A stretch of 64,000 nt of DNA from Actinomycetota bacterium (GTDB lineage Bacteria > Actinomycetota > Rubrobacteria > Rubrobacterales > Rubrobacteraceae): NCBI GenBank assembly GCA_902810695.1, contig CADDYV010000008.1:33719-97718 (forward strand), written 5' to 3'. Position numbers and translations under genes: made by a program. Shown here piece after piece: positions 34,228 through 45,083 of this stretch (position 1 is the stretch's first letter; every line of letters starts with the position of its first letter). A model generated the notes under the pieces. The model was not told the origin of the DNA and did not search any database. It was given only the letters and a program-made list of their open reading frames with translations.

Positions 34228-34473
34228 ATGGATCGGGAAGAGATACTGGAGAAGATCCGGGAGATAACCGCAGACCGTCTCGGGGTGGATGAGGCAGATA
34301 TAACCCCCGAGGCTTCGTTCCGGGAGGACCTGGAAGCCGACTCGTTGGATCTCGTAGAGCTGATCATGGAGTTAGAAGAGCAGTTCGGGATGGAGATACC
34401 GGATGAGGAGGCTGAGAAGATCACCACCGTCGAGGAAGCCGTAGATTACGTGGCGGAGCACCAGGCGGCGTGA
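34228..34473 (+). CDS. acpP: Acyl carrier protein
   Basis: An 81-residue acidic four-helix carrier. The phosphopantetheine serine lies in [18 protein letters not shown]. The ATG at 34228 has an AAGGAGG site; in-frame codons upstream are not used. Its stop overlaps the fabF GTG start. Confidence 0.97.
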   Translation: MDREEILEKIREITADRLGVDEADITPEASFREDLEADSLDLVELIMELEEQFGMEIPDEEAEKITTVEEAVDYVAEHQAA

Positions 34474-35726
34474 GCGAAGCTCCCGCGAACGGCAGGGGAC
34501 GCGCTTATATAACCGGAACCGGAGCGGTAACGCCTCTCGGAACCGGTACCGAGAACTTCTGGGACGCCGCTTTGCACGGGAAGAGTGGGATCGGAGAGAT
34601 AACCCTCTTCGACCCCACTCCCTATCCCTCGCGGATCGCCGGGGAGTGCTCCGGCTTTGATCCGACGGACTTTATAAGTAAGAAGGTAGCCCGCCGAATG
34701 GACCGCTACGCCCAGTTGGGGGTCAGCGCAGGGCTCCAGGCTGCCGAGGAAGCGGGAATCGCCGAAACGCTCCGGAAGACGCCGGAACGGGTCGCCATCG
34801 TAATAGGAAGCGGCATCGGCGGTCTATCCACCTGGGAGCGGGAATACCGCGTCCTGCAGGAGCGCGGCCCGAGCCGCGTGAGCCCCTTCCTCATTACCAT
34901 GATGGTGCCTAACATGGCTGCGGGCCAGCTCGCGATCGCGCTCGGGGCAAAGGGGCCCAGCCAGTGTCCGGTCCTCGCTTGCGCCACCGGCGGCGAAGCC
35001 GTGGCCGAGGGGCTGGAGTTGATCCGCCGGGGAGATGCGGACGTGGTCATCGCCGGGTCCGCCGAGGCCCCGATCACCCCTCTGTCTATGTCCGGATTTT
35101 GCGCCATCCGCGCCGTCTCGAGACGAAACGAAGAGCCTCACAAGGCGAGCCGTCCGTTCGACGTGGGACGCGACGGGTTCGTAATGAGCGAGGGCGCCGG
35201 TGCCCTGATACTGGAGAGCCCGGAGCATGCTGAGCGGCGTGGCGCCGAGCCGGTAGCCGCTGTTGCTGGATACGGGCGCTCGACCGACGCCTACCACGTT
35301 ACCGCTCCCGACACCGAGGGCCGCGGTGTCGAGCGGGCGATGCGTCTCGCGCTCGAAGATTCGGGGCTAGCGCCGGAGGAAGTGGGCCACGTCAATGCCC
35401 ACGCAACCGCGACGCCGACTGGCGACGGACCGGAGACGAAGGCTATTGCGCGCCTGCTGCCGCACGCGGCTGTGTCGGGGACCAAGTCCATGACCGGGCA
35501 TTCTTTCGGGGCGATCGGGGCCATGGAGGCCATCATGTGCGCCCTGGCCATCAGGGACAAGGTAGTTCCCCCGACCATAAACCTCGACGAGCTTGCCTCC
35601 GACTGCGAACAGCTTGACTACGTTAAAGACGATGCAAGGAAACTGCCGGATCTCAAAGCCGCCATCTCGAACTCGATGGGTTTTGGCGGCCACAATGTGA
35701 TAGTGGCCTTTACAGGTGTAGAATAG
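34470..35726 (+). CDS. fabF: Beta-ketoacyl-ACP synthase II
   Basis: A 418-residue elongating condensing enzyme. The catalytic cysteine is in [10 protein letters not shown], with histidines in [11 protein letters not shown] and [15 protein letters not shown]. It begins [14 protein letters not shown]. The GTG overlaps the acpP stop. Together with FabG and FabZ it carries out chain elongation. Confidence 0.95.
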   Translation: MSEAPANGRGRAYITGTGAVTPLGTGTENFWDAALHGKSGIGEITLFDPTPYPSRIAGECSGFDPTDFISKKVARRMDRYAQLGVSAGLQAAEEAGIAETLRKTPERVAIVIGSGIGGLSTWEREYRVLQERGPSRVSPFLITMMVPNMAAGQLAIALGAKGPSQCPVLACATGGEAVAEGLELIRRGDADVVIAGSAEAPITPLSMSGFCAIRAVSRRNEEPHKASRPFDVGRDGFVMSEGAGALILESPEHAERRGAEPVAAVAGYGRSTDAYHVTAPDTEGRGVERAMRLALEDSGLAPEEVGHVNAHATATPTGDGPETKAIARLLPHAAVSGTKSMTGHSFGAIGAMEAIMCALAIRDKVVPPTINLDELASDCEQLDYVKDDARKLPDLKAAISNSMGFGGHNVIVAFTGVE

Positions 35727-35732
35727 TACGAA

Positions 35733-36395
35733 ATGTCCATAAGGGAACTCATAGCGATACTTCCTGAGCCTTTGAGGCAACGCTCGCTGACCCACCCGAG
35801 CGTTGCCGCCGACCCGTACGAATCAAACGGCCGCCTCGAGTTCCTGGGAGACTCCATCTTGAACAACCGGGTGGCGGAGCTCGTCTTCCACGGCTATCCG
35901 GAGCTTCTGGAGGGAGACCTGACGCGCATCCGGGCGCACCTGGTAAGAAAATCATTTCTCGCCACGGTCGGACGCGAGGAAGGGCTGGAGGAGGACATCG
36001 AGAGCTCAGTGATGAATGACTCGGTGATCGCCGACACCGTGGAAGCAATTATCGGGGCGGCGTACCTGATAGACCGGGAGATGGTCTACAAAACGATAGA
36101 TGAGATCTTCAACCCCGCCGAAGTAAACACCGATGAGCTTCGCGATTGGAAGACTCTTTTGCAGGAAACGCTCCAGGCCGATGGGCTCAGGCCAACCTAT
36201 CGGGTGATATCGAAGCAGGGACCACCTCATCGTCCCGTCTTCGTCTCCGGGATCTCGGTGGACGGCGAGGAAGTCGCCACCGGCAAGGGCCACTCCATAA
36301 AGGAGAGCGAGCAATCAGCCGCCCGCGCCGCGCTTGAGATTCTGGGTATACGCCCGATGCGCCGTTCCACCGTCGAAGTCCACGTCGGCGCGTAG
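35733..36395 (+). CDS. rnc: Ribonuclease III
   Basis: A 220-residue double-strand-specific endoribonuclease that processes rRNA precursors. The catalytic signature is GRLEFLGDSILN with the second acidic cluster NDSVIADTVEAIIGAAYL. The C-terminal dsRNA-binding domain begins at about DWKTLLQETLQADGLRPTY and ends with SIKESEQSAARAAL. The fabF-rnc-smc-ftsY order is widely conserved. Confidence 0.95.
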   Translation: MSIRELIAILPEPLRQRSLTHPSVAADPYESNGRLEFLGDSILNNRVAELVFHGYPELLEGDLTRIRAHLVRKSFLATVGREEGLEEDIESSVMNDSVIADTVEAIIGAAYLIDREMVYKTIDEIFNPAEVNTDELRDWKTLLQETLQADGLRPTYRVISKQGPPHRPVFVSGISVDGEEVATGKGHSIKESEQSAARAALEILGIRPMRRSTVEVHVGA

Positions 36396-36544
36396 CAGCC
36401 TCCCTTTCGCTCGATACCCGTCATCCCCGGCTGAAAACCAGAGGCAACTCAAAGCCAAAATCTGTACAACCGGTAGTTGACAGCCGTTTTGCTGGACTTT
36501 TCTGCGTGCTTCCTGACTCGAAAGCGCGTAGAATGCTGTGGAAT

Positions 36545-39500
36545 ATGCTTGATGCGATCTATATCAAGGGCTTCAAGACGTTCGCGCGGCCGGTACGGAT
36601 GCCGCTTGAGGACGGGATCACGGCGATCGTGGGGCCGAATGGCTCGGGCAAGAGCAACATAACGGATGCGGTGCTCTTCGCGCTCGGGGAGCAGAGCCCG
36701 AGCGTGCTGCGGGCGGGGGCCATGAGTGATGTGGTGTTTTCCGGCTCCGAGAGTCTGCCGGCTGCCGGGCTGGCCGAGGTTACGCTCGTGCTGGATAACT
36801 CCGGGGGCAGAATTTCGCTGCCGTACCAGGAAGTTTCGATATCGCGCCGCATAACGCGCAGCGGGGAGACGGAGTACAAGATAAACGGCTCGCCAGCGCG
36901 CCTCGCCGATGTGCGGGCGGTGGCCGGGGAAGCCGGGATCGGACGCCACAGCGTGCTCAGGCAGGGGGCCGTGGGAGCGATAGTTGCCGGTGGGCCTTCG
37001 GCTTGCAGGATGGCGCTGGAGGAGGCTGCCGGGCTGGGAGTCTATCGGAGGCGCCGGCTCGCAGCGAGCCGGCGCCTGGAGCGGGCGGACGCCCAACTCG
37101 AAAAGAGCCGACAACTGGAGTCCGAGATATCCACCCGTCTGAGGCAGATCGAGCGCGAAGCCGCCGCTGCCCGCGAGTACCGGAATCTCGAATCCCGCTA
37201 TCGCAGGCTGTCCCTCGCCCATCTGTACCGGGTGGCGAGCCAGGGGCTGGAAGGCCGGAGACGAAAACTGGAGGATCTGGAGTCGCAGGTTCGGGAGCTG
37301 GAGAACCAGGAAAAGACGCTGGGCCAGGAGCAGGATCAAACCGGACTCAAACTTCGGAAGATCGAGGGTGAGCTACAGGCCTGCGAGCAAATCCTGGAAG
37401 CGATGGAGGATGGAGCGGAGCGCCTGCGAACCGAGACTCTGCGCGCTGATCGGATGCTCCTGCAGTTGGGTGGTGGCAGAGACAGGAAAAAAGAGAGGGC
37501 ACGTGAGATCTCCCGGCTGGAGAACGAACTGCAGAAGATTGTCGGGACGCTCGAAGCCATGGAGCAGGAGGTACGGAGGCTCGAAGAAGAACGCTCCGCG
37601 GGTCGTGAAAATCTCACCCGGTGCGAGCAAGCGGCCAGGGAGGCCCGTGAAGAGGAGACGGATCTCAAGAGGCGGAAGGCCAGGCTCCTGGTGGAGCTCG
37701 AACGTCTGCGGGCCAGCCTGGATCAAGATGGTAGTTGGGAAGATGAGGCTCGGGCTCTGTCTGACGAAGATCTGGAACAACTGGCTGCGGTAGCGGCGGG
37801 AAAGACGGGAGCGGTATCGTCTGGCCTGCGCGAGGTTTCGGATGCGCTTTGCGAGCGCCTCAAGCGACATCGGCGGGTGGTTGAGAGGAGTAGTACCGAA
37901 GTGAATCGCCGCCGGGGTGCCCTGGCAGCCTTGCGGGGAGATGTGGAGTCGAGGATACGCTTCTTGCAGGATAATGAGAGAGATGACGGTCCCGGAGTTC
38001 GGCTGCGCGAGGTGATCCAGGCACAACCTGGATACGAAGCCGCCGTGGACGCCGCGCTGAAAGAGCTCGGAGATGGAGTCCTGGCGGAGGATCTCGGTGA
38101 AGGAGTAAGGCTCGTCTCCGGCACGCAGCGCGTGGCTGTGCGGCTTGACGCTCAAAGAATGGAAGAAAGCCGCACTCCGCCGGGCAAGCCGCTCGCCGAT
38201 TGCGTGAAGGTTACCGACGAACGCTATGCGGATGCCGTAGAGCGCATCCTTTGCGGTACTTACGTGATCGAAGACCCGGCAAGAATTTCTCTGGATAACG
38301 GGTATATCGCGGTTACCAGAAGAGGACTCCGTCTTACGAGGGCCAGCGTGAGTCGTGAAGATGGCGCGGGTGACTTCGTGCGTAAGGCCCGGCTTTCGGC
38401 TGAAAAGAGAAGGATAGAAGATCTGGAGCGAGGTCCCGGCATCATCCTTGATGAGCTCGAGACGACCATCTCCAAGATTTCGGAGCGCGTAGGCGGATTA
38501 TCAACGGGGGCGGAGGATATCCGTAGCTGTGTTGAGCGTCTTCACAGGGCTTACAGATTGCTCGCTGTGCAGGCCAGAAGCCGCCAGTCCAGAGCCAAAA
38601 ACGCGCGAGAGAGTCTGCTGCGCAACCGCGAGAGATCTGAGCGACTGAAACAAATGATTTCTACCTCGGAAAAAAAGCTGCGCGAGATAGAGAGTTCCGA
38701 GAAGAGAGCGGAGGAAAAGGTTTCCGAGACCTCCGTGGCTCTTGAATCGGCGCGCGAGAAGCTCCAGCGGATGGATCAGCGTCTCTCCAGGTTAAGAGAG
38801 GATGTCGCGCGGGGCCGGGATCGGAGAGACAGGATCTCTATGGCTCTGGAGCGCGGCAAGAAGCTTTCGTCTGCGGCTAACGAAAGGGAAGAGCAACTCG
38901 TTGGGCGGGCAGAGAGAGTTTGCGAGCGGTTGTCCGCGGCCCTGGGAGTCCGTAGAGATGACCTGCGACGGTCCCGTGGCAGCCTCAACGAGGCACGCCT
39001 GAAGCTGTCCAGGAAGCAGAATGCGCAGGCTACTCAGGCTGCGGAGCTGGCCGGAGAACTGGCCCGCGCCCGCGCCGAGTGCAAAAATCTCCAGGAGAGA
39101 CTGGAGCGCGCCGAGCAGGCTGCTGTCGGAGCCGGACGGGAGATTGAGGACGAGTGGGGCGCGACGATCGAGGAAGCAAAGAAAGTAGCAGAAGATCTCG
39201 CAGGAGCAGATGTCGAGGCAGAAAGACAGCAACTCGCCCGCCAGCTAAAACGCTTCGGCGACGTCAACCTGCTCGCCATCTCTCAGGAGGACGAGCTGCG
39301 CCAGCGCCACGACTTCATCTCCTCCCAACGCGCCGACGCCGAAGAAGCCTCCACTGAACTTAACCGCATAATACAAGAGATAGACCGGGAGATAGAGAGC
39401 AGGTTCGCACAGACGTTCGAGCAGGTTCGGAGGTCCTTTGGGGAGATGGTCCCGAGGATGATGGAGGGAGCGCGCGGGGAGCTCGAACTGTCGGAGGAGG

Positions 39501-39847
39501 GAGTCGAGATCGGCATCCGGCTCGGGCGGCGGGGGAGCAGACCTCTGCGGGTGCTCTCGGGCGGTGAGCGGGCGCTGCTTGCGCTATCGTTCTTGTTCAG
39601 CATATTTCTGGGGCGTCTGGAGCGAGGAGCGGGGTGGTTCTGCATGCTCGATGAAGCGGAGGCAGCCCTGGATGATCTCAACCTGGCTCGTTTTCTCTCT
39701 GTGGTAGACTCTTACCGCGCTGAGGGCCAGTTTTTGCTGGTAACACACCAGAAGCGCACGATGGCCTCGGCGGATGTCCTCTACGGTGTTACGGTGGACG
39801 CTTCCGGGGCCACGACGGTTGTATCGAAACGTTTACAAGGAGAGTAA
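36545..39847 (+). CDS. smc: Chromosome segregation ATPase SMC
   Basis: An 1100-residue SMC protein that loops and compacts the chromosome together with ScpA and ScpB (not in the window). The N-terminal head has GPNGSGKSN; two long coiled coils (about residues 160-450 and 640-920) flank a hinge (about 455-600). The C-terminal head has LSGGERALLALSFLFSIF and the Walker B MLDEAEAALDDLN. The length is slightly below the usual 1150-1190, mostly in the coils. The start is uncertain: ATG at 36545 gives the typical MLDAIYIKGFKTFA; longer in-frame starts at 36533 and 36506 lack good sites. Confidence 0.94.
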   Translation: MLDAIYIKGFKTFARPVRMPLEDGITAIVGPNGSGKSNITDAVLFALGEQSPSVLRAGAMSDVVFSGSESLPAAGLAEVTLVLDNSGGRISLPYQEVSISRRITRSGETEYKINGSPARLADVRAVAGEAGIGRHSVLRQGAVGAIVAGGPSACRMALEEAAGLGVYRRRRLAASRRLERADAQLEKSRQLESEISTRLRQIEREAAAAREYRNLESRYRRLSLAHLYRVASQGLEGRRRKLEDLESQVRELENQEKTLGQEQDQTGLKLRKIEGELQACEQILEAMEDGAERLRTETLRADRMLLQLGGGRDRKKERAREISRLENELQKIVGTLEAMEQEVRRLEEERSAGRENLTRCEQAAREAREEETDLKRRKARLLVELERLRASLDQDGSWEDEARALSDEDLEQLAAVAAGKTGAVSSGLREVSDALCERLKRHRRVVERSSTEVNRRRGALAALRGDVESRIRFLQDNERDDGPGVRLREVIQAQPGYEAAVDAALKELGDGVLAEDLGEGVRLVSGTQRVAVRLDAQRMEESRTPPGKPLADCVKVTDERYADAVERILCGTYVIEDPARISLDNGYIAVTRRGLRLTRASVSREDGAGDFVRKARLSAEKRRIEDLERGPGIILDELETTISKISERVGGLSTGAEDIRSCVERLHRAYRLLAVQARSRQSRAKNARESLLRNRERSERLKQMISTSEKKLREIESSEKRAEEKVSETSVALESAREKLQRMDQRLSRLREDVARGRDRRDRISMALERGKKLSSAANEREEQLVGRAERVCERLSAALGVRRDDLRRSRGSLNEARLKLSRKQNAQATQAAELAGELARARAECKNLQERLERAEQAAVGAGREIEDEWGATIEEAKKVAEDLAGADVEAERQQLARQLKRFGDVNLLAISQEDELRQRHDFISSQRADAEEASTELNRIIQEIDREIESRFAQTFEQVRRSFGEMVPRMMEGARGELELSEEGVEIGIRLGRRGSRPLRVLSGGERALLALSFLFSIFLGRLERGAGWFCMLDEAEAALDDLNLARFLSVVDSYRAEGQFLLVTHQKRTMASADVLYGVTVDASGATTVVSKRLQGE

Positions 39848-39858
39848 GAGCATCCAAG

Positions 39859-41034
39859 ATGGCGCGTTCGTGGCGCAACTTTTTCAGGAGAACAAAAGAA
39901 GCCGAAGAGGAGACAAAAAACGAGAGGGCCGTTGGGGTCGAGGATGAGGAAGTTATAGAGGAAGAGGAGCCCCCTGAGCGGGACCTCGCAGAACCAGAGG
40001 TAACAGAAGAGCCTGTCCAGGAGGAAGCCGTTGAGGAGTCGTTGCCCGAACCGGACGAGGTCGAGGAGGCTCTTGGCCCTGCTGCCGCGGCGGAGAGGCA
40101 GGAAGCCGCGGGCGAAGAGGAGTTCGGCGGATGGTTCGGGCGTTTGCGTCGGGGTTTGCAGAGGAGCCGGGAGTCGGTCGTAGGGCAGTTGAACGCCGCC
40201 GTCGCGGAGTTCAGAGACGCCGAGGATGAGGAGTTCTGGGAGAGGGTAGAGGAGATCCTCATATCCTCGGATGTAGGGGTTACAACCACGGCGAAGCTCG
40301 TCGGGGAGCTGGAGCGCGAGGCGCTGGAGAAGAACATAACCAGCGGCAAGGAGTTGAGGGAACTCATGATCTCCCACGCCGAGAAGATGCTCTCCGCCGG
40401 ACCTGTAGAGCTGGACATTTCCCACAAGCCGACCGTGGTGCTGATGGTCGGGGTGAACGGCACCGGAAAGACGACGACTATCGGCAAGCTGGTCGAGTAT
40501 CTGCCGGGCAAGGCGATGCTCGCCGCCGGAGACACCTTCCGAGCTGCGGCCATCGAGCAGCTCCAGAAGTGGGGGGAGCGGACCGGGGCTCCGGTGGTGG
40601 CGAGAGAGCGCGGCGCGGACGCCGCGGCGGTCGCCCACGACGCCGTCGAGGCGGCGAAGAGAGACGGTACCGATGTACTCATGATAGATACCGCCGGGAG
40701 GCTGCACACCAAGGTCAACCTGATGGCGGAGCTGGAGAAGGTGAAGAGGGTTGTCGAGAGGCAGCTTCCCGGAGCGCCGCACGAGGTACTGCTCACGGTT
40801 GATGCCACGACGGGGCAGAACGGCTTGAGACAGGCCAAGATGTTCAAGGATTCCGTGGGCGTTACTGGTATCATCTTGACCAAGCTGGACGGGACGGCCA
40901 AGGGCGGCATCGCGCTCGCCATCGCTAATGAGATCGGGGTTCCTATAAAGCTCATCTCGGTCGGCGAGAAGGTGGGCGACCTGCACCCGTTCGACGCCCG
41001 GGAGTTCGCAGAAGCACTATTCGGAGATTTGTAA
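39859..41034 (+). CDS. ftsY: Signal recognition particle receptor FtsY
   Basis: A 391-residue SRP GTPase receptor. The first 90 residues are very acidic and low complexity, the typical A domain, followed by the N domain and the G domain with GVNGTGKTTTIGKL, DTFRAAA, DTAGR and TKLDGTAKGG. It docks ribosome-SRP complexes at the membrane. It sits between smc and ffh. Confidence 0.96.
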   Translation: MARSWRNFFRRTKEAEEETKNERAVGVEDEEVIEEEEPPERDLAEPEVTEEPVQEEAVEESLPEPDEVEEALGPAAAAERQEAAGEEEFGGWFGRLRRGLQRSRESVVGQLNAAVAEFRDAEDEEFWERVEEILISSDVGVTTTAKLVGELEREALEKNITSGKELRELMISHAEKMLSAGPVELDISHKPTVVLMVGVNGTGKTTTIGKLVEYLPGKAMLAAGDTFRAAAIEQLQKWGERTGAPVVARERGADAAAVAHDAVEAAKRDGTDVLMIDTAGRLHTKVNLMAELEKVKRVVERQLPGAPHEVLLTVDATTGQNGLRQAKMFKDSVGVTGIILTKLDGTAKGGIALAIANEIGVPIKLISVGEKVGDLHPFDAREFAEALFGDL

Positions 41035-41037
41035 GAG

Positions 41038-42369
41038 ATGTTCGAGACATTAGGCGAGAGGCTGAACACAGCACTTGAGGGGGTGCGTGGGAGCGGGCAC
41101 CTCACCGAAGATCAGGTAAAGAAGGTTACGCGTGAGATCCGGCTCGCGCTGCTGGAGGCGGATGTCAACTATGGCGTCGTAAAGGAGTTCGTCTCCAACG
41201 TGCGGGAGCGGGCCACGGGCGCGGAGGTCTCGAAGGCCCTGAGTCCGGGCCAGCAGGTGGTCAAGATCGTGGACGAAGAGCTCGCGAACCTGATGGGGGG
41301 CACCGCGAGCAAGCTCACCTTCGCTTCCCGCCCGCCGACGGTGGTGATGCTCGCGGGCCTCAACGGGCACGGCAAGACGACGGTGGCGGGCAAGCTCGCG
41401 CTGTTCGTGCGAAAGATGGGCAAGCACCCCTACCTCATCGCCTGCGACACCTACCGTCCGGCGGCGATAGACCAATTGCAGCAGATCGGCAAGGAGTTGA
41501 ACGTTCCCGTCTACAGCGAGGGGACCGAGCCCGCGCCGGAGGACATCGCTGAGCGGGGCATAAAGCACGCCAGGGACGAGGGCTACGACTTCGTCATCGT
41601 GGACACCGCGGGTCGGCAGGTCGTGGATATGGAGATGATGGAGGAGCTCAAGCGGGTGCGGCAGAGGATCCGGCCGCACTCGGTCCTGCTGGTGCTGGAT
41701 GTGGTTACGGGCCAGAACGCGGTCGAGGTGGCGCAGGCGTTCCAGGAGTACGCGGACTTCGATGGGATGGTTTTGACCAAGCTCGACGGCGATGCCCGGG
41801 GCGGGGCTGCGCTCTCGGTCGTGAGCGTTACCGGAAGGCCGATCAAATTCGCTTCCGAGGGCGAGAAGCTCAGCGAGTTCGACTACTTCTACCCGGACCG
41901 GATGGCGGGGCGCATCCTGGGAATGGGCGACGTTTTGACGCTCATCGAGAAGGCCGAGGCCCAGATGGACCGCGATGAGGCCGAAGCCCAGGGCAAGAAG
42001 CTAATGAGTGGGAAGTTTACCTTCGAGGACTTCCTCAAGCAGATGCAGATGATAAAGAGGATGGGCCCGCTCTCGGGACTTCTGGGTATGATCCCGGGTC
42101 TCGGAAACCAGCTCAAGGATGTCGAGATAGACGACCGGATGATGGCCAGGGTGGAGGCCATGATCACCTCCATGACCCCGCAGGAGCGGCGCAACCCGAA
42201 GCTGTTGCAGAATCCGAGCCGGACGCGTAGGATAGCCCGCGGCTCCGGCTCGACCCAGCAGGATGTGCAGAAGCTCGTCAAGCAGTTCGGCGAGATGCAG
42301 AAGATGATGAAACAAATGAGCAAAGGTAAAGGGGGAGGACTCCCTGGTTTGCCGTTCAAGAGATTCTGA
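41038..42369 (+). CDS. ffh: Signal recognition particle protein Ffh
   Basis: A 443-residue SRP54 homologue. The N and G domains carry [31 protein letters not shown] and [10 protein letters not shown]. The methionine-rich M domain follows ([30 protein letters not shown]). It recognises signal sequences of nascent membrane proteins. The 4.5S-type SRP RNA was not seen in this window. Confidence 0.96.
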   Translation: MFETLGERLNTALEGVRGSGHLTEDQVKKVTREIRLALLEADVNYGVVKEFVSNVRERATGAEVSKALSPGQQVVKIVDEELANLMGGTASKLTFASRPPTVVMLAGLNGHGKTTVAGKLALFVRKMGKHPYLIACDTYRPAAIDQLQQIGKELNVPVYSEGTEPAPEDIAERGIKHARDEGYDFVIVDTAGRQVVDMEMMEELKRVRQRIRPHSVLLVLDVVTGQNAVEVAQAFQEYADFDGMVLTKLDGDARGGAALSVVSVTGRPIKFASEGEKLSEFDYFYPDRMAGRILGMGDVLTLIEKAEAQMDRDEAEAQGKKLMSGKFTFEDFLKQMQMIKRMGPLSGLLGMIPGLGNQLKDVEIDDRMMARVEAMITSMTPQERRNPKLLQNPSRTRRIARGSGSTQQDVQKLVKQFGEMQKMMKQMSKGKGGGLPGLPFKRF

Positions 42370-42382
42370 GAGAGGTGATGGC

Positions 42383-42634
42383 ATGGCAGTAAAGATAAGG
42401 CTGGCCAGATTCGGCTCCAAACGCAACCCGTTCTACCGGATAGTGGTCGCCGACTCGCGCAGCCCGCGCGACGGAAGGTTCATCGAGCGGCTCGGCACCT
42501 ACAACCCGCGCACCCAGCCTTCGGACATAAAGGTGGATACCGAGAAGGCAAAGGAGTGGCTCGAAAAAGGCGCCCAGCCTACCGACCAGGTGCGCAAGCT
42601 GCTCGAGATATCCGGGGTACTACAGGAGAAGTAG
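42383..42634 (+). CDS. rpsP: Ribosomal protein bS16
   Basis: An 83-residue small-subunit protein starting [20 protein letters not shown], with [13 protein letters not shown]. The ATG has a GAGAGG site. It begins the conserved rpsP-khpA-rimM-trmD-rplS block, and the khpA ATG follows its stop with no gap. Confidence 0.97.
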   Translation: MAVKIRLARFGSKRNPFYRIVVADSRSPRDGRFIERLGTYNPRTQPSDIKVDTEKAKEWLEKGAQPTDQVRKLLEISGVLQEK

Positions 42635-42874
42635 ATGGACCAGCTCGAGGACCTGCTACGGTTTCTCGTCCAGGGGATCGTGGACGATCCCGACAGCATC
42701 GAGATCACCGGCACCGAGAACGGATCGCGGGTGGATCTGGAACTCAGGGTCGCATCCGAAGATATGGGAAAGGTCATCGGGCGCGGCGGCAAGACGATCG
42801 GTGCGATTCGGAAGGTCATGAAGGCCGCCTCCGTCAAGGCCAACAAGAGGGTCAACGTGGAGGTCGTCGGCTAG
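42635..42874 (+). CDS. khpA: KH-domain RNA-binding protein KhpA
   Basis: A 79-residue single KH-domain protein. The RNA-binding loop is GKVIGRGGKTIGAIRKVM. KhpA works with KhpB in several Gram-positive bacteria to regulate cell size and mRNAs. It starts directly after the rpsP stop. Confidence 0.93.
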   Translation: MDQLEDLLRFLVQGIVDDPDSIEITGTENGSRVDLELRVASEDMGKVIGRGGKTIGAIRKVMKAASVKANKRVNVEVVG

Positions 42875-42880
42875 AAAGCC

Positions 42881-43384
42881 GTGAAAGGGCCACCTGATCC
42901 GGTCGTCATCGGAACGATAACCACTCCTCACGGGGTACGCGGCACGCTCAGGGTCAAGACCCCCGGCTCCGGCAGGCATCTCAAAGCGGGGGTAGAACCC
43001 TTTGTCGGTGGCGAGAGGCGACGTATCCTGAAGTCCAGCGCCACCCCGAAAGGTTTTCTGGTGGACCTCGAAGGAATTACGAGCCGGGCGGATGCGGAGA
43101 AGCTGCGCGGGGTTCAGCTCACCCTGGATCGCAGGGAGTTGGAAGAGACCGGTGAAGATGAATTCTACGCGGGAGATCTGATCGGCCTGAAAGCTTTCGA
43201 TGACTCGGGAGGTTTCCTGGGAATCGTGGCGGAAACGTTCGAGACTCCCGCGCACGAAATCCTCGTACTCGTATGTGATGGTGAATCGGATGGCGAGCTT
43301 TACGTTCCCTTTACCACGGAACACGTTCCCGAGGTAAGCGTCGAAGGAGGATTTCTGGTCGTCAATCCTCCCGAAGAGGGATAG
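42881..43384 (+). CDS. rimM: Ribosome maturation factor RimM
   Basis: A 167-residue 30S maturation factor that binds protein S19. It has the N-terminal IGTITTPHGVRGTLRVK and the PRC-barrel half with EFYAGDLIGLKAFDD and the terminal FLVVNPPEEG. The GTG start is 6 bases after khpA. Confidence 0.95.
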   Translation: MKGPPDPVVIGTITTPHGVRGTLRVKTPGSGRHLKAGVEPFVGGERRRILKSSATPKGFLVDLEGITSRADAEKLRGVQLTLDRRELEETGEDEFYAGDLIGLKAFDDSGGFLGIVAETFETPAHEILVLVCDGESDGELYVPFTTEHVPEVSVEGGFLVVNPPEEG

Positions 43385-43390
43385 AGTTTC

Positions 43391-44083
43391 TTGAAGAGTA
43401 TAGACGTCTTCTGCGTTTTCCCCGAAGCCGTGGATGCGCTGGTAAAGATCGGCGTTGTAGGCAGGGCGATAGAGCGGGGGGTCGTCGAATTCAGGAGCTT
43501 CAATTTGCGCGATTACTCGCCCGATGGCCGGATAGACGACATGCCTTTCGGCGGGGGCCCGGGTATGGTCATCCGGGTGGATGTGGTGGCGCGGGCGCTC
43601 GAAGAGGTATACGGGGTTCCGGCGAGGAAGGTCCGCGGGATCCGGCGTGTTGTTCTGACCGAAGCCTGGGGTAAGACCCTGACGCAGCGTTACGCCGAGG
43701 AAATATCGAATGACGAGAGGGATCTGACGATCCTCTGCGGGCGATATGGCGGGATGGACGAACGGGTGCGGACGGAGTTGGCGACGGAGACCGTCTCCCT
43801 GGGTGATTTCGTGCTGTCTGGTGGGGAGATCGCGGCTGCGGCGCTCTCGGATGCGGTCATCAGGCGTATCGAGGGAGTGCTGGGGAATGCAGAGAGCCTA
43901 GCGGGGGAATCTTTCTCCGGAGACGACACTTTGGGGCCGCCACAGTACACGAGGCCTGCGGAGTGGGATGGAGAGCGGGTTCCCGGCGTGTTATTATCCG
44001 GCAATCACGCGGAGATACGCGCCTGGCGCGAACATGAGGCACGGGCACGCACAAGGGCGAGGGCTGCGGGAGAGCCTTTCTAG
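43391..44083 (+). CDS. trmD: tRNA (guanine37-N1)-methyltransferase TrmD
   Basis: A 230-residue knotted (SPOUT) methyltransferase that methylates G37 next to the anticodon. It shows [37 protein letters not shown] (Gly in place of the usual Glu in GRYEG) and [11 protein letters not shown]. The TTG start is 6 bases after rimM. Confidence 0.95.
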   Translation: MKSIDVFCVFPEAVDALVKIGVVGRAIERGVVEFRSFNLRDYSPDGRIDDMPFGGGPGMVIRVDVVARALEEVYGVPARKVRGIRRVVLTEAWGKTLTQRYAEEISNDERDLTILCGRYGGMDERVRTELATETVSLGDFVLSGGEIAAAALSDAVIRRIEGVLGNAESLAGESFSGDDTLGPPQYTRPAEWDGERVPGVLLSGNHAEIRAWREHEARARTRARAAGEPF

Positions 44084-44121
44084 CCCTTTGTCGTTTATCA
44101 CCAGAGGAGAGGAGAGACAGC

Positions 44122-44448
44122 ATGATAACGAGCGAGAACCTTCAGCGGAACCAGACTGACTTCAAGCCGGGAGATACCGTCCGGGTGCACTATCGGGTGA
44201 TAGAGGGCAACCGCGAGCGAACCCAGGTGTTCGAGGGGCTGTGTCTGGCCCGCAGGGGCAGCGGTATAAGCGAGACTTTCCTGGTACGCAAGAACTCCTT
44301 CGGCGTTGCCGTGGAGAGGATATTTCCCCTGCATTCGCCCAAGATCGCCAAGATAGAGGTCGTTACCCGGGGAGACGTTCGTCGGGCGAAGCTGTACTAC
44401 ATCCGGGAGAAGGTCGGCAAGAAGGCCCGGGTCAAGCGGGCCAGGTAG
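44122..44448 (+). CDS. rplS: Ribosomal protein bL19
   Basis: A 108-residue large-subunit protein. Typical parts are [40 protein letters not shown] and [14 protein letters not shown], ending with a basic tail. The ATG has a strong GAGGAGAGGAG site. Confidence 0.96.
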   Translation: MITSENLQRNQTDFKPGDTVRVHYRVIEGNRERTQVFEGLCLARRGSGISETFLVRKNSFGVAVERIFPLHSPKIAKIEVVTRGDVRRAKLYYIREKVGKKARVKRAR

Positions 44449-44465
44449 GCGTCTTGCTCGGGTAG

Positions 44466-45083
44466 TTGGCGCGCGCCCGAAAAGGGGATTGCTCCGAGGA
44501 GCTGTACGCCTTTGATGCGGCCTGGATCGCCGAACGCTCCTCTCCTCTGGTCGGGGCGGATGAGGCGGGAAGAGGCGCGCTGGCGGGGCCGCTGGTGGCG
44601 GCGGCGATCATCCTCGGCGAGAAGGATATCTCCGGTATAAACGACTCCAAGACCCTGCGACCGGAGTTCCGGGAGGAGTTGTACGCGGAAGTGGTCCGGA
44701 GCGCGAGAGCCCTCTCAGTCGCAGCTTTTCCCGCGTGGTGGATAGACCGCTTCGGTGTTGGGGAGGCGAATAAAGAAGCGTTGAGGCGGGCTGTCGGGAT
44801 GCTGGACCCGCACGCCGGATGCACTCTTGCGGACGGCAACCTGGCACTGGGGCCGGAGATAGAATGTCTCCCGCGGGCGGATGGCCGGAGCGCGGTGGTT
44901 GCGGCAGCGAGCGTGGTGGCGAAGGTGTTGCGCGACGACGCAATGCGGGCTCTGGGCGAATGCTACACCGCCTACGGTTTCGACAGGAATCGTGGTTATG
45001 GTACCCAGGAGCATCGGAGAGCTCTCGCCGAGTGCGGCCCGTGCCGGGTGCATCGTCTGAGCTACGCAGGGGTAGAGTGCTGA
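44466..45083 (+). CDS. rnhB: Ribonuclease HII
   Basis: A 205-residue enzyme that removes ribonucleotides and RNA primers from DNA. The catalytic motif is GADEAGRGALAGPLVAAA, with NDSKTLRPEFREEL and a third acidic site in GRSAVVAAASVVAKVLRDD. The TTG start has no strong ribosome site. The end overlaps the yraN GTG. Confidence 0.94.
   Translation: MARARKGDCSEELYAFDAAWIAERSSPLVGADEAGRGALAGPLVAAAIILGEKDISGINDSKTLRPEFREELYAEVVRSARALSVAAFPAWWIDRFGVGEANKEALRRAVGMLDPHAGCTLADGNLALGPEIECLPRADGRSAVVAAASVVAKVLRDDAMRALGECYTAYGFDRNRGYGTQEHRRALAECGPCRVHRLSYAGVEC

Noticed and set aside
41038..42369. SRP RNA, tmRNA or tRNA genes near ffh or elsewhere
   Set aside because: No GGTCAGGTCCGGAAGG-type loop, no tRNA T-loop with matching acceptor stem, and no tag reading frame was found in intergenic DNA.
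43442..43475. TAAAGATC followed by GGCGATAG inside trmD
   Set aside because: Spacing is wrong and the site lies in a conserved coding region.
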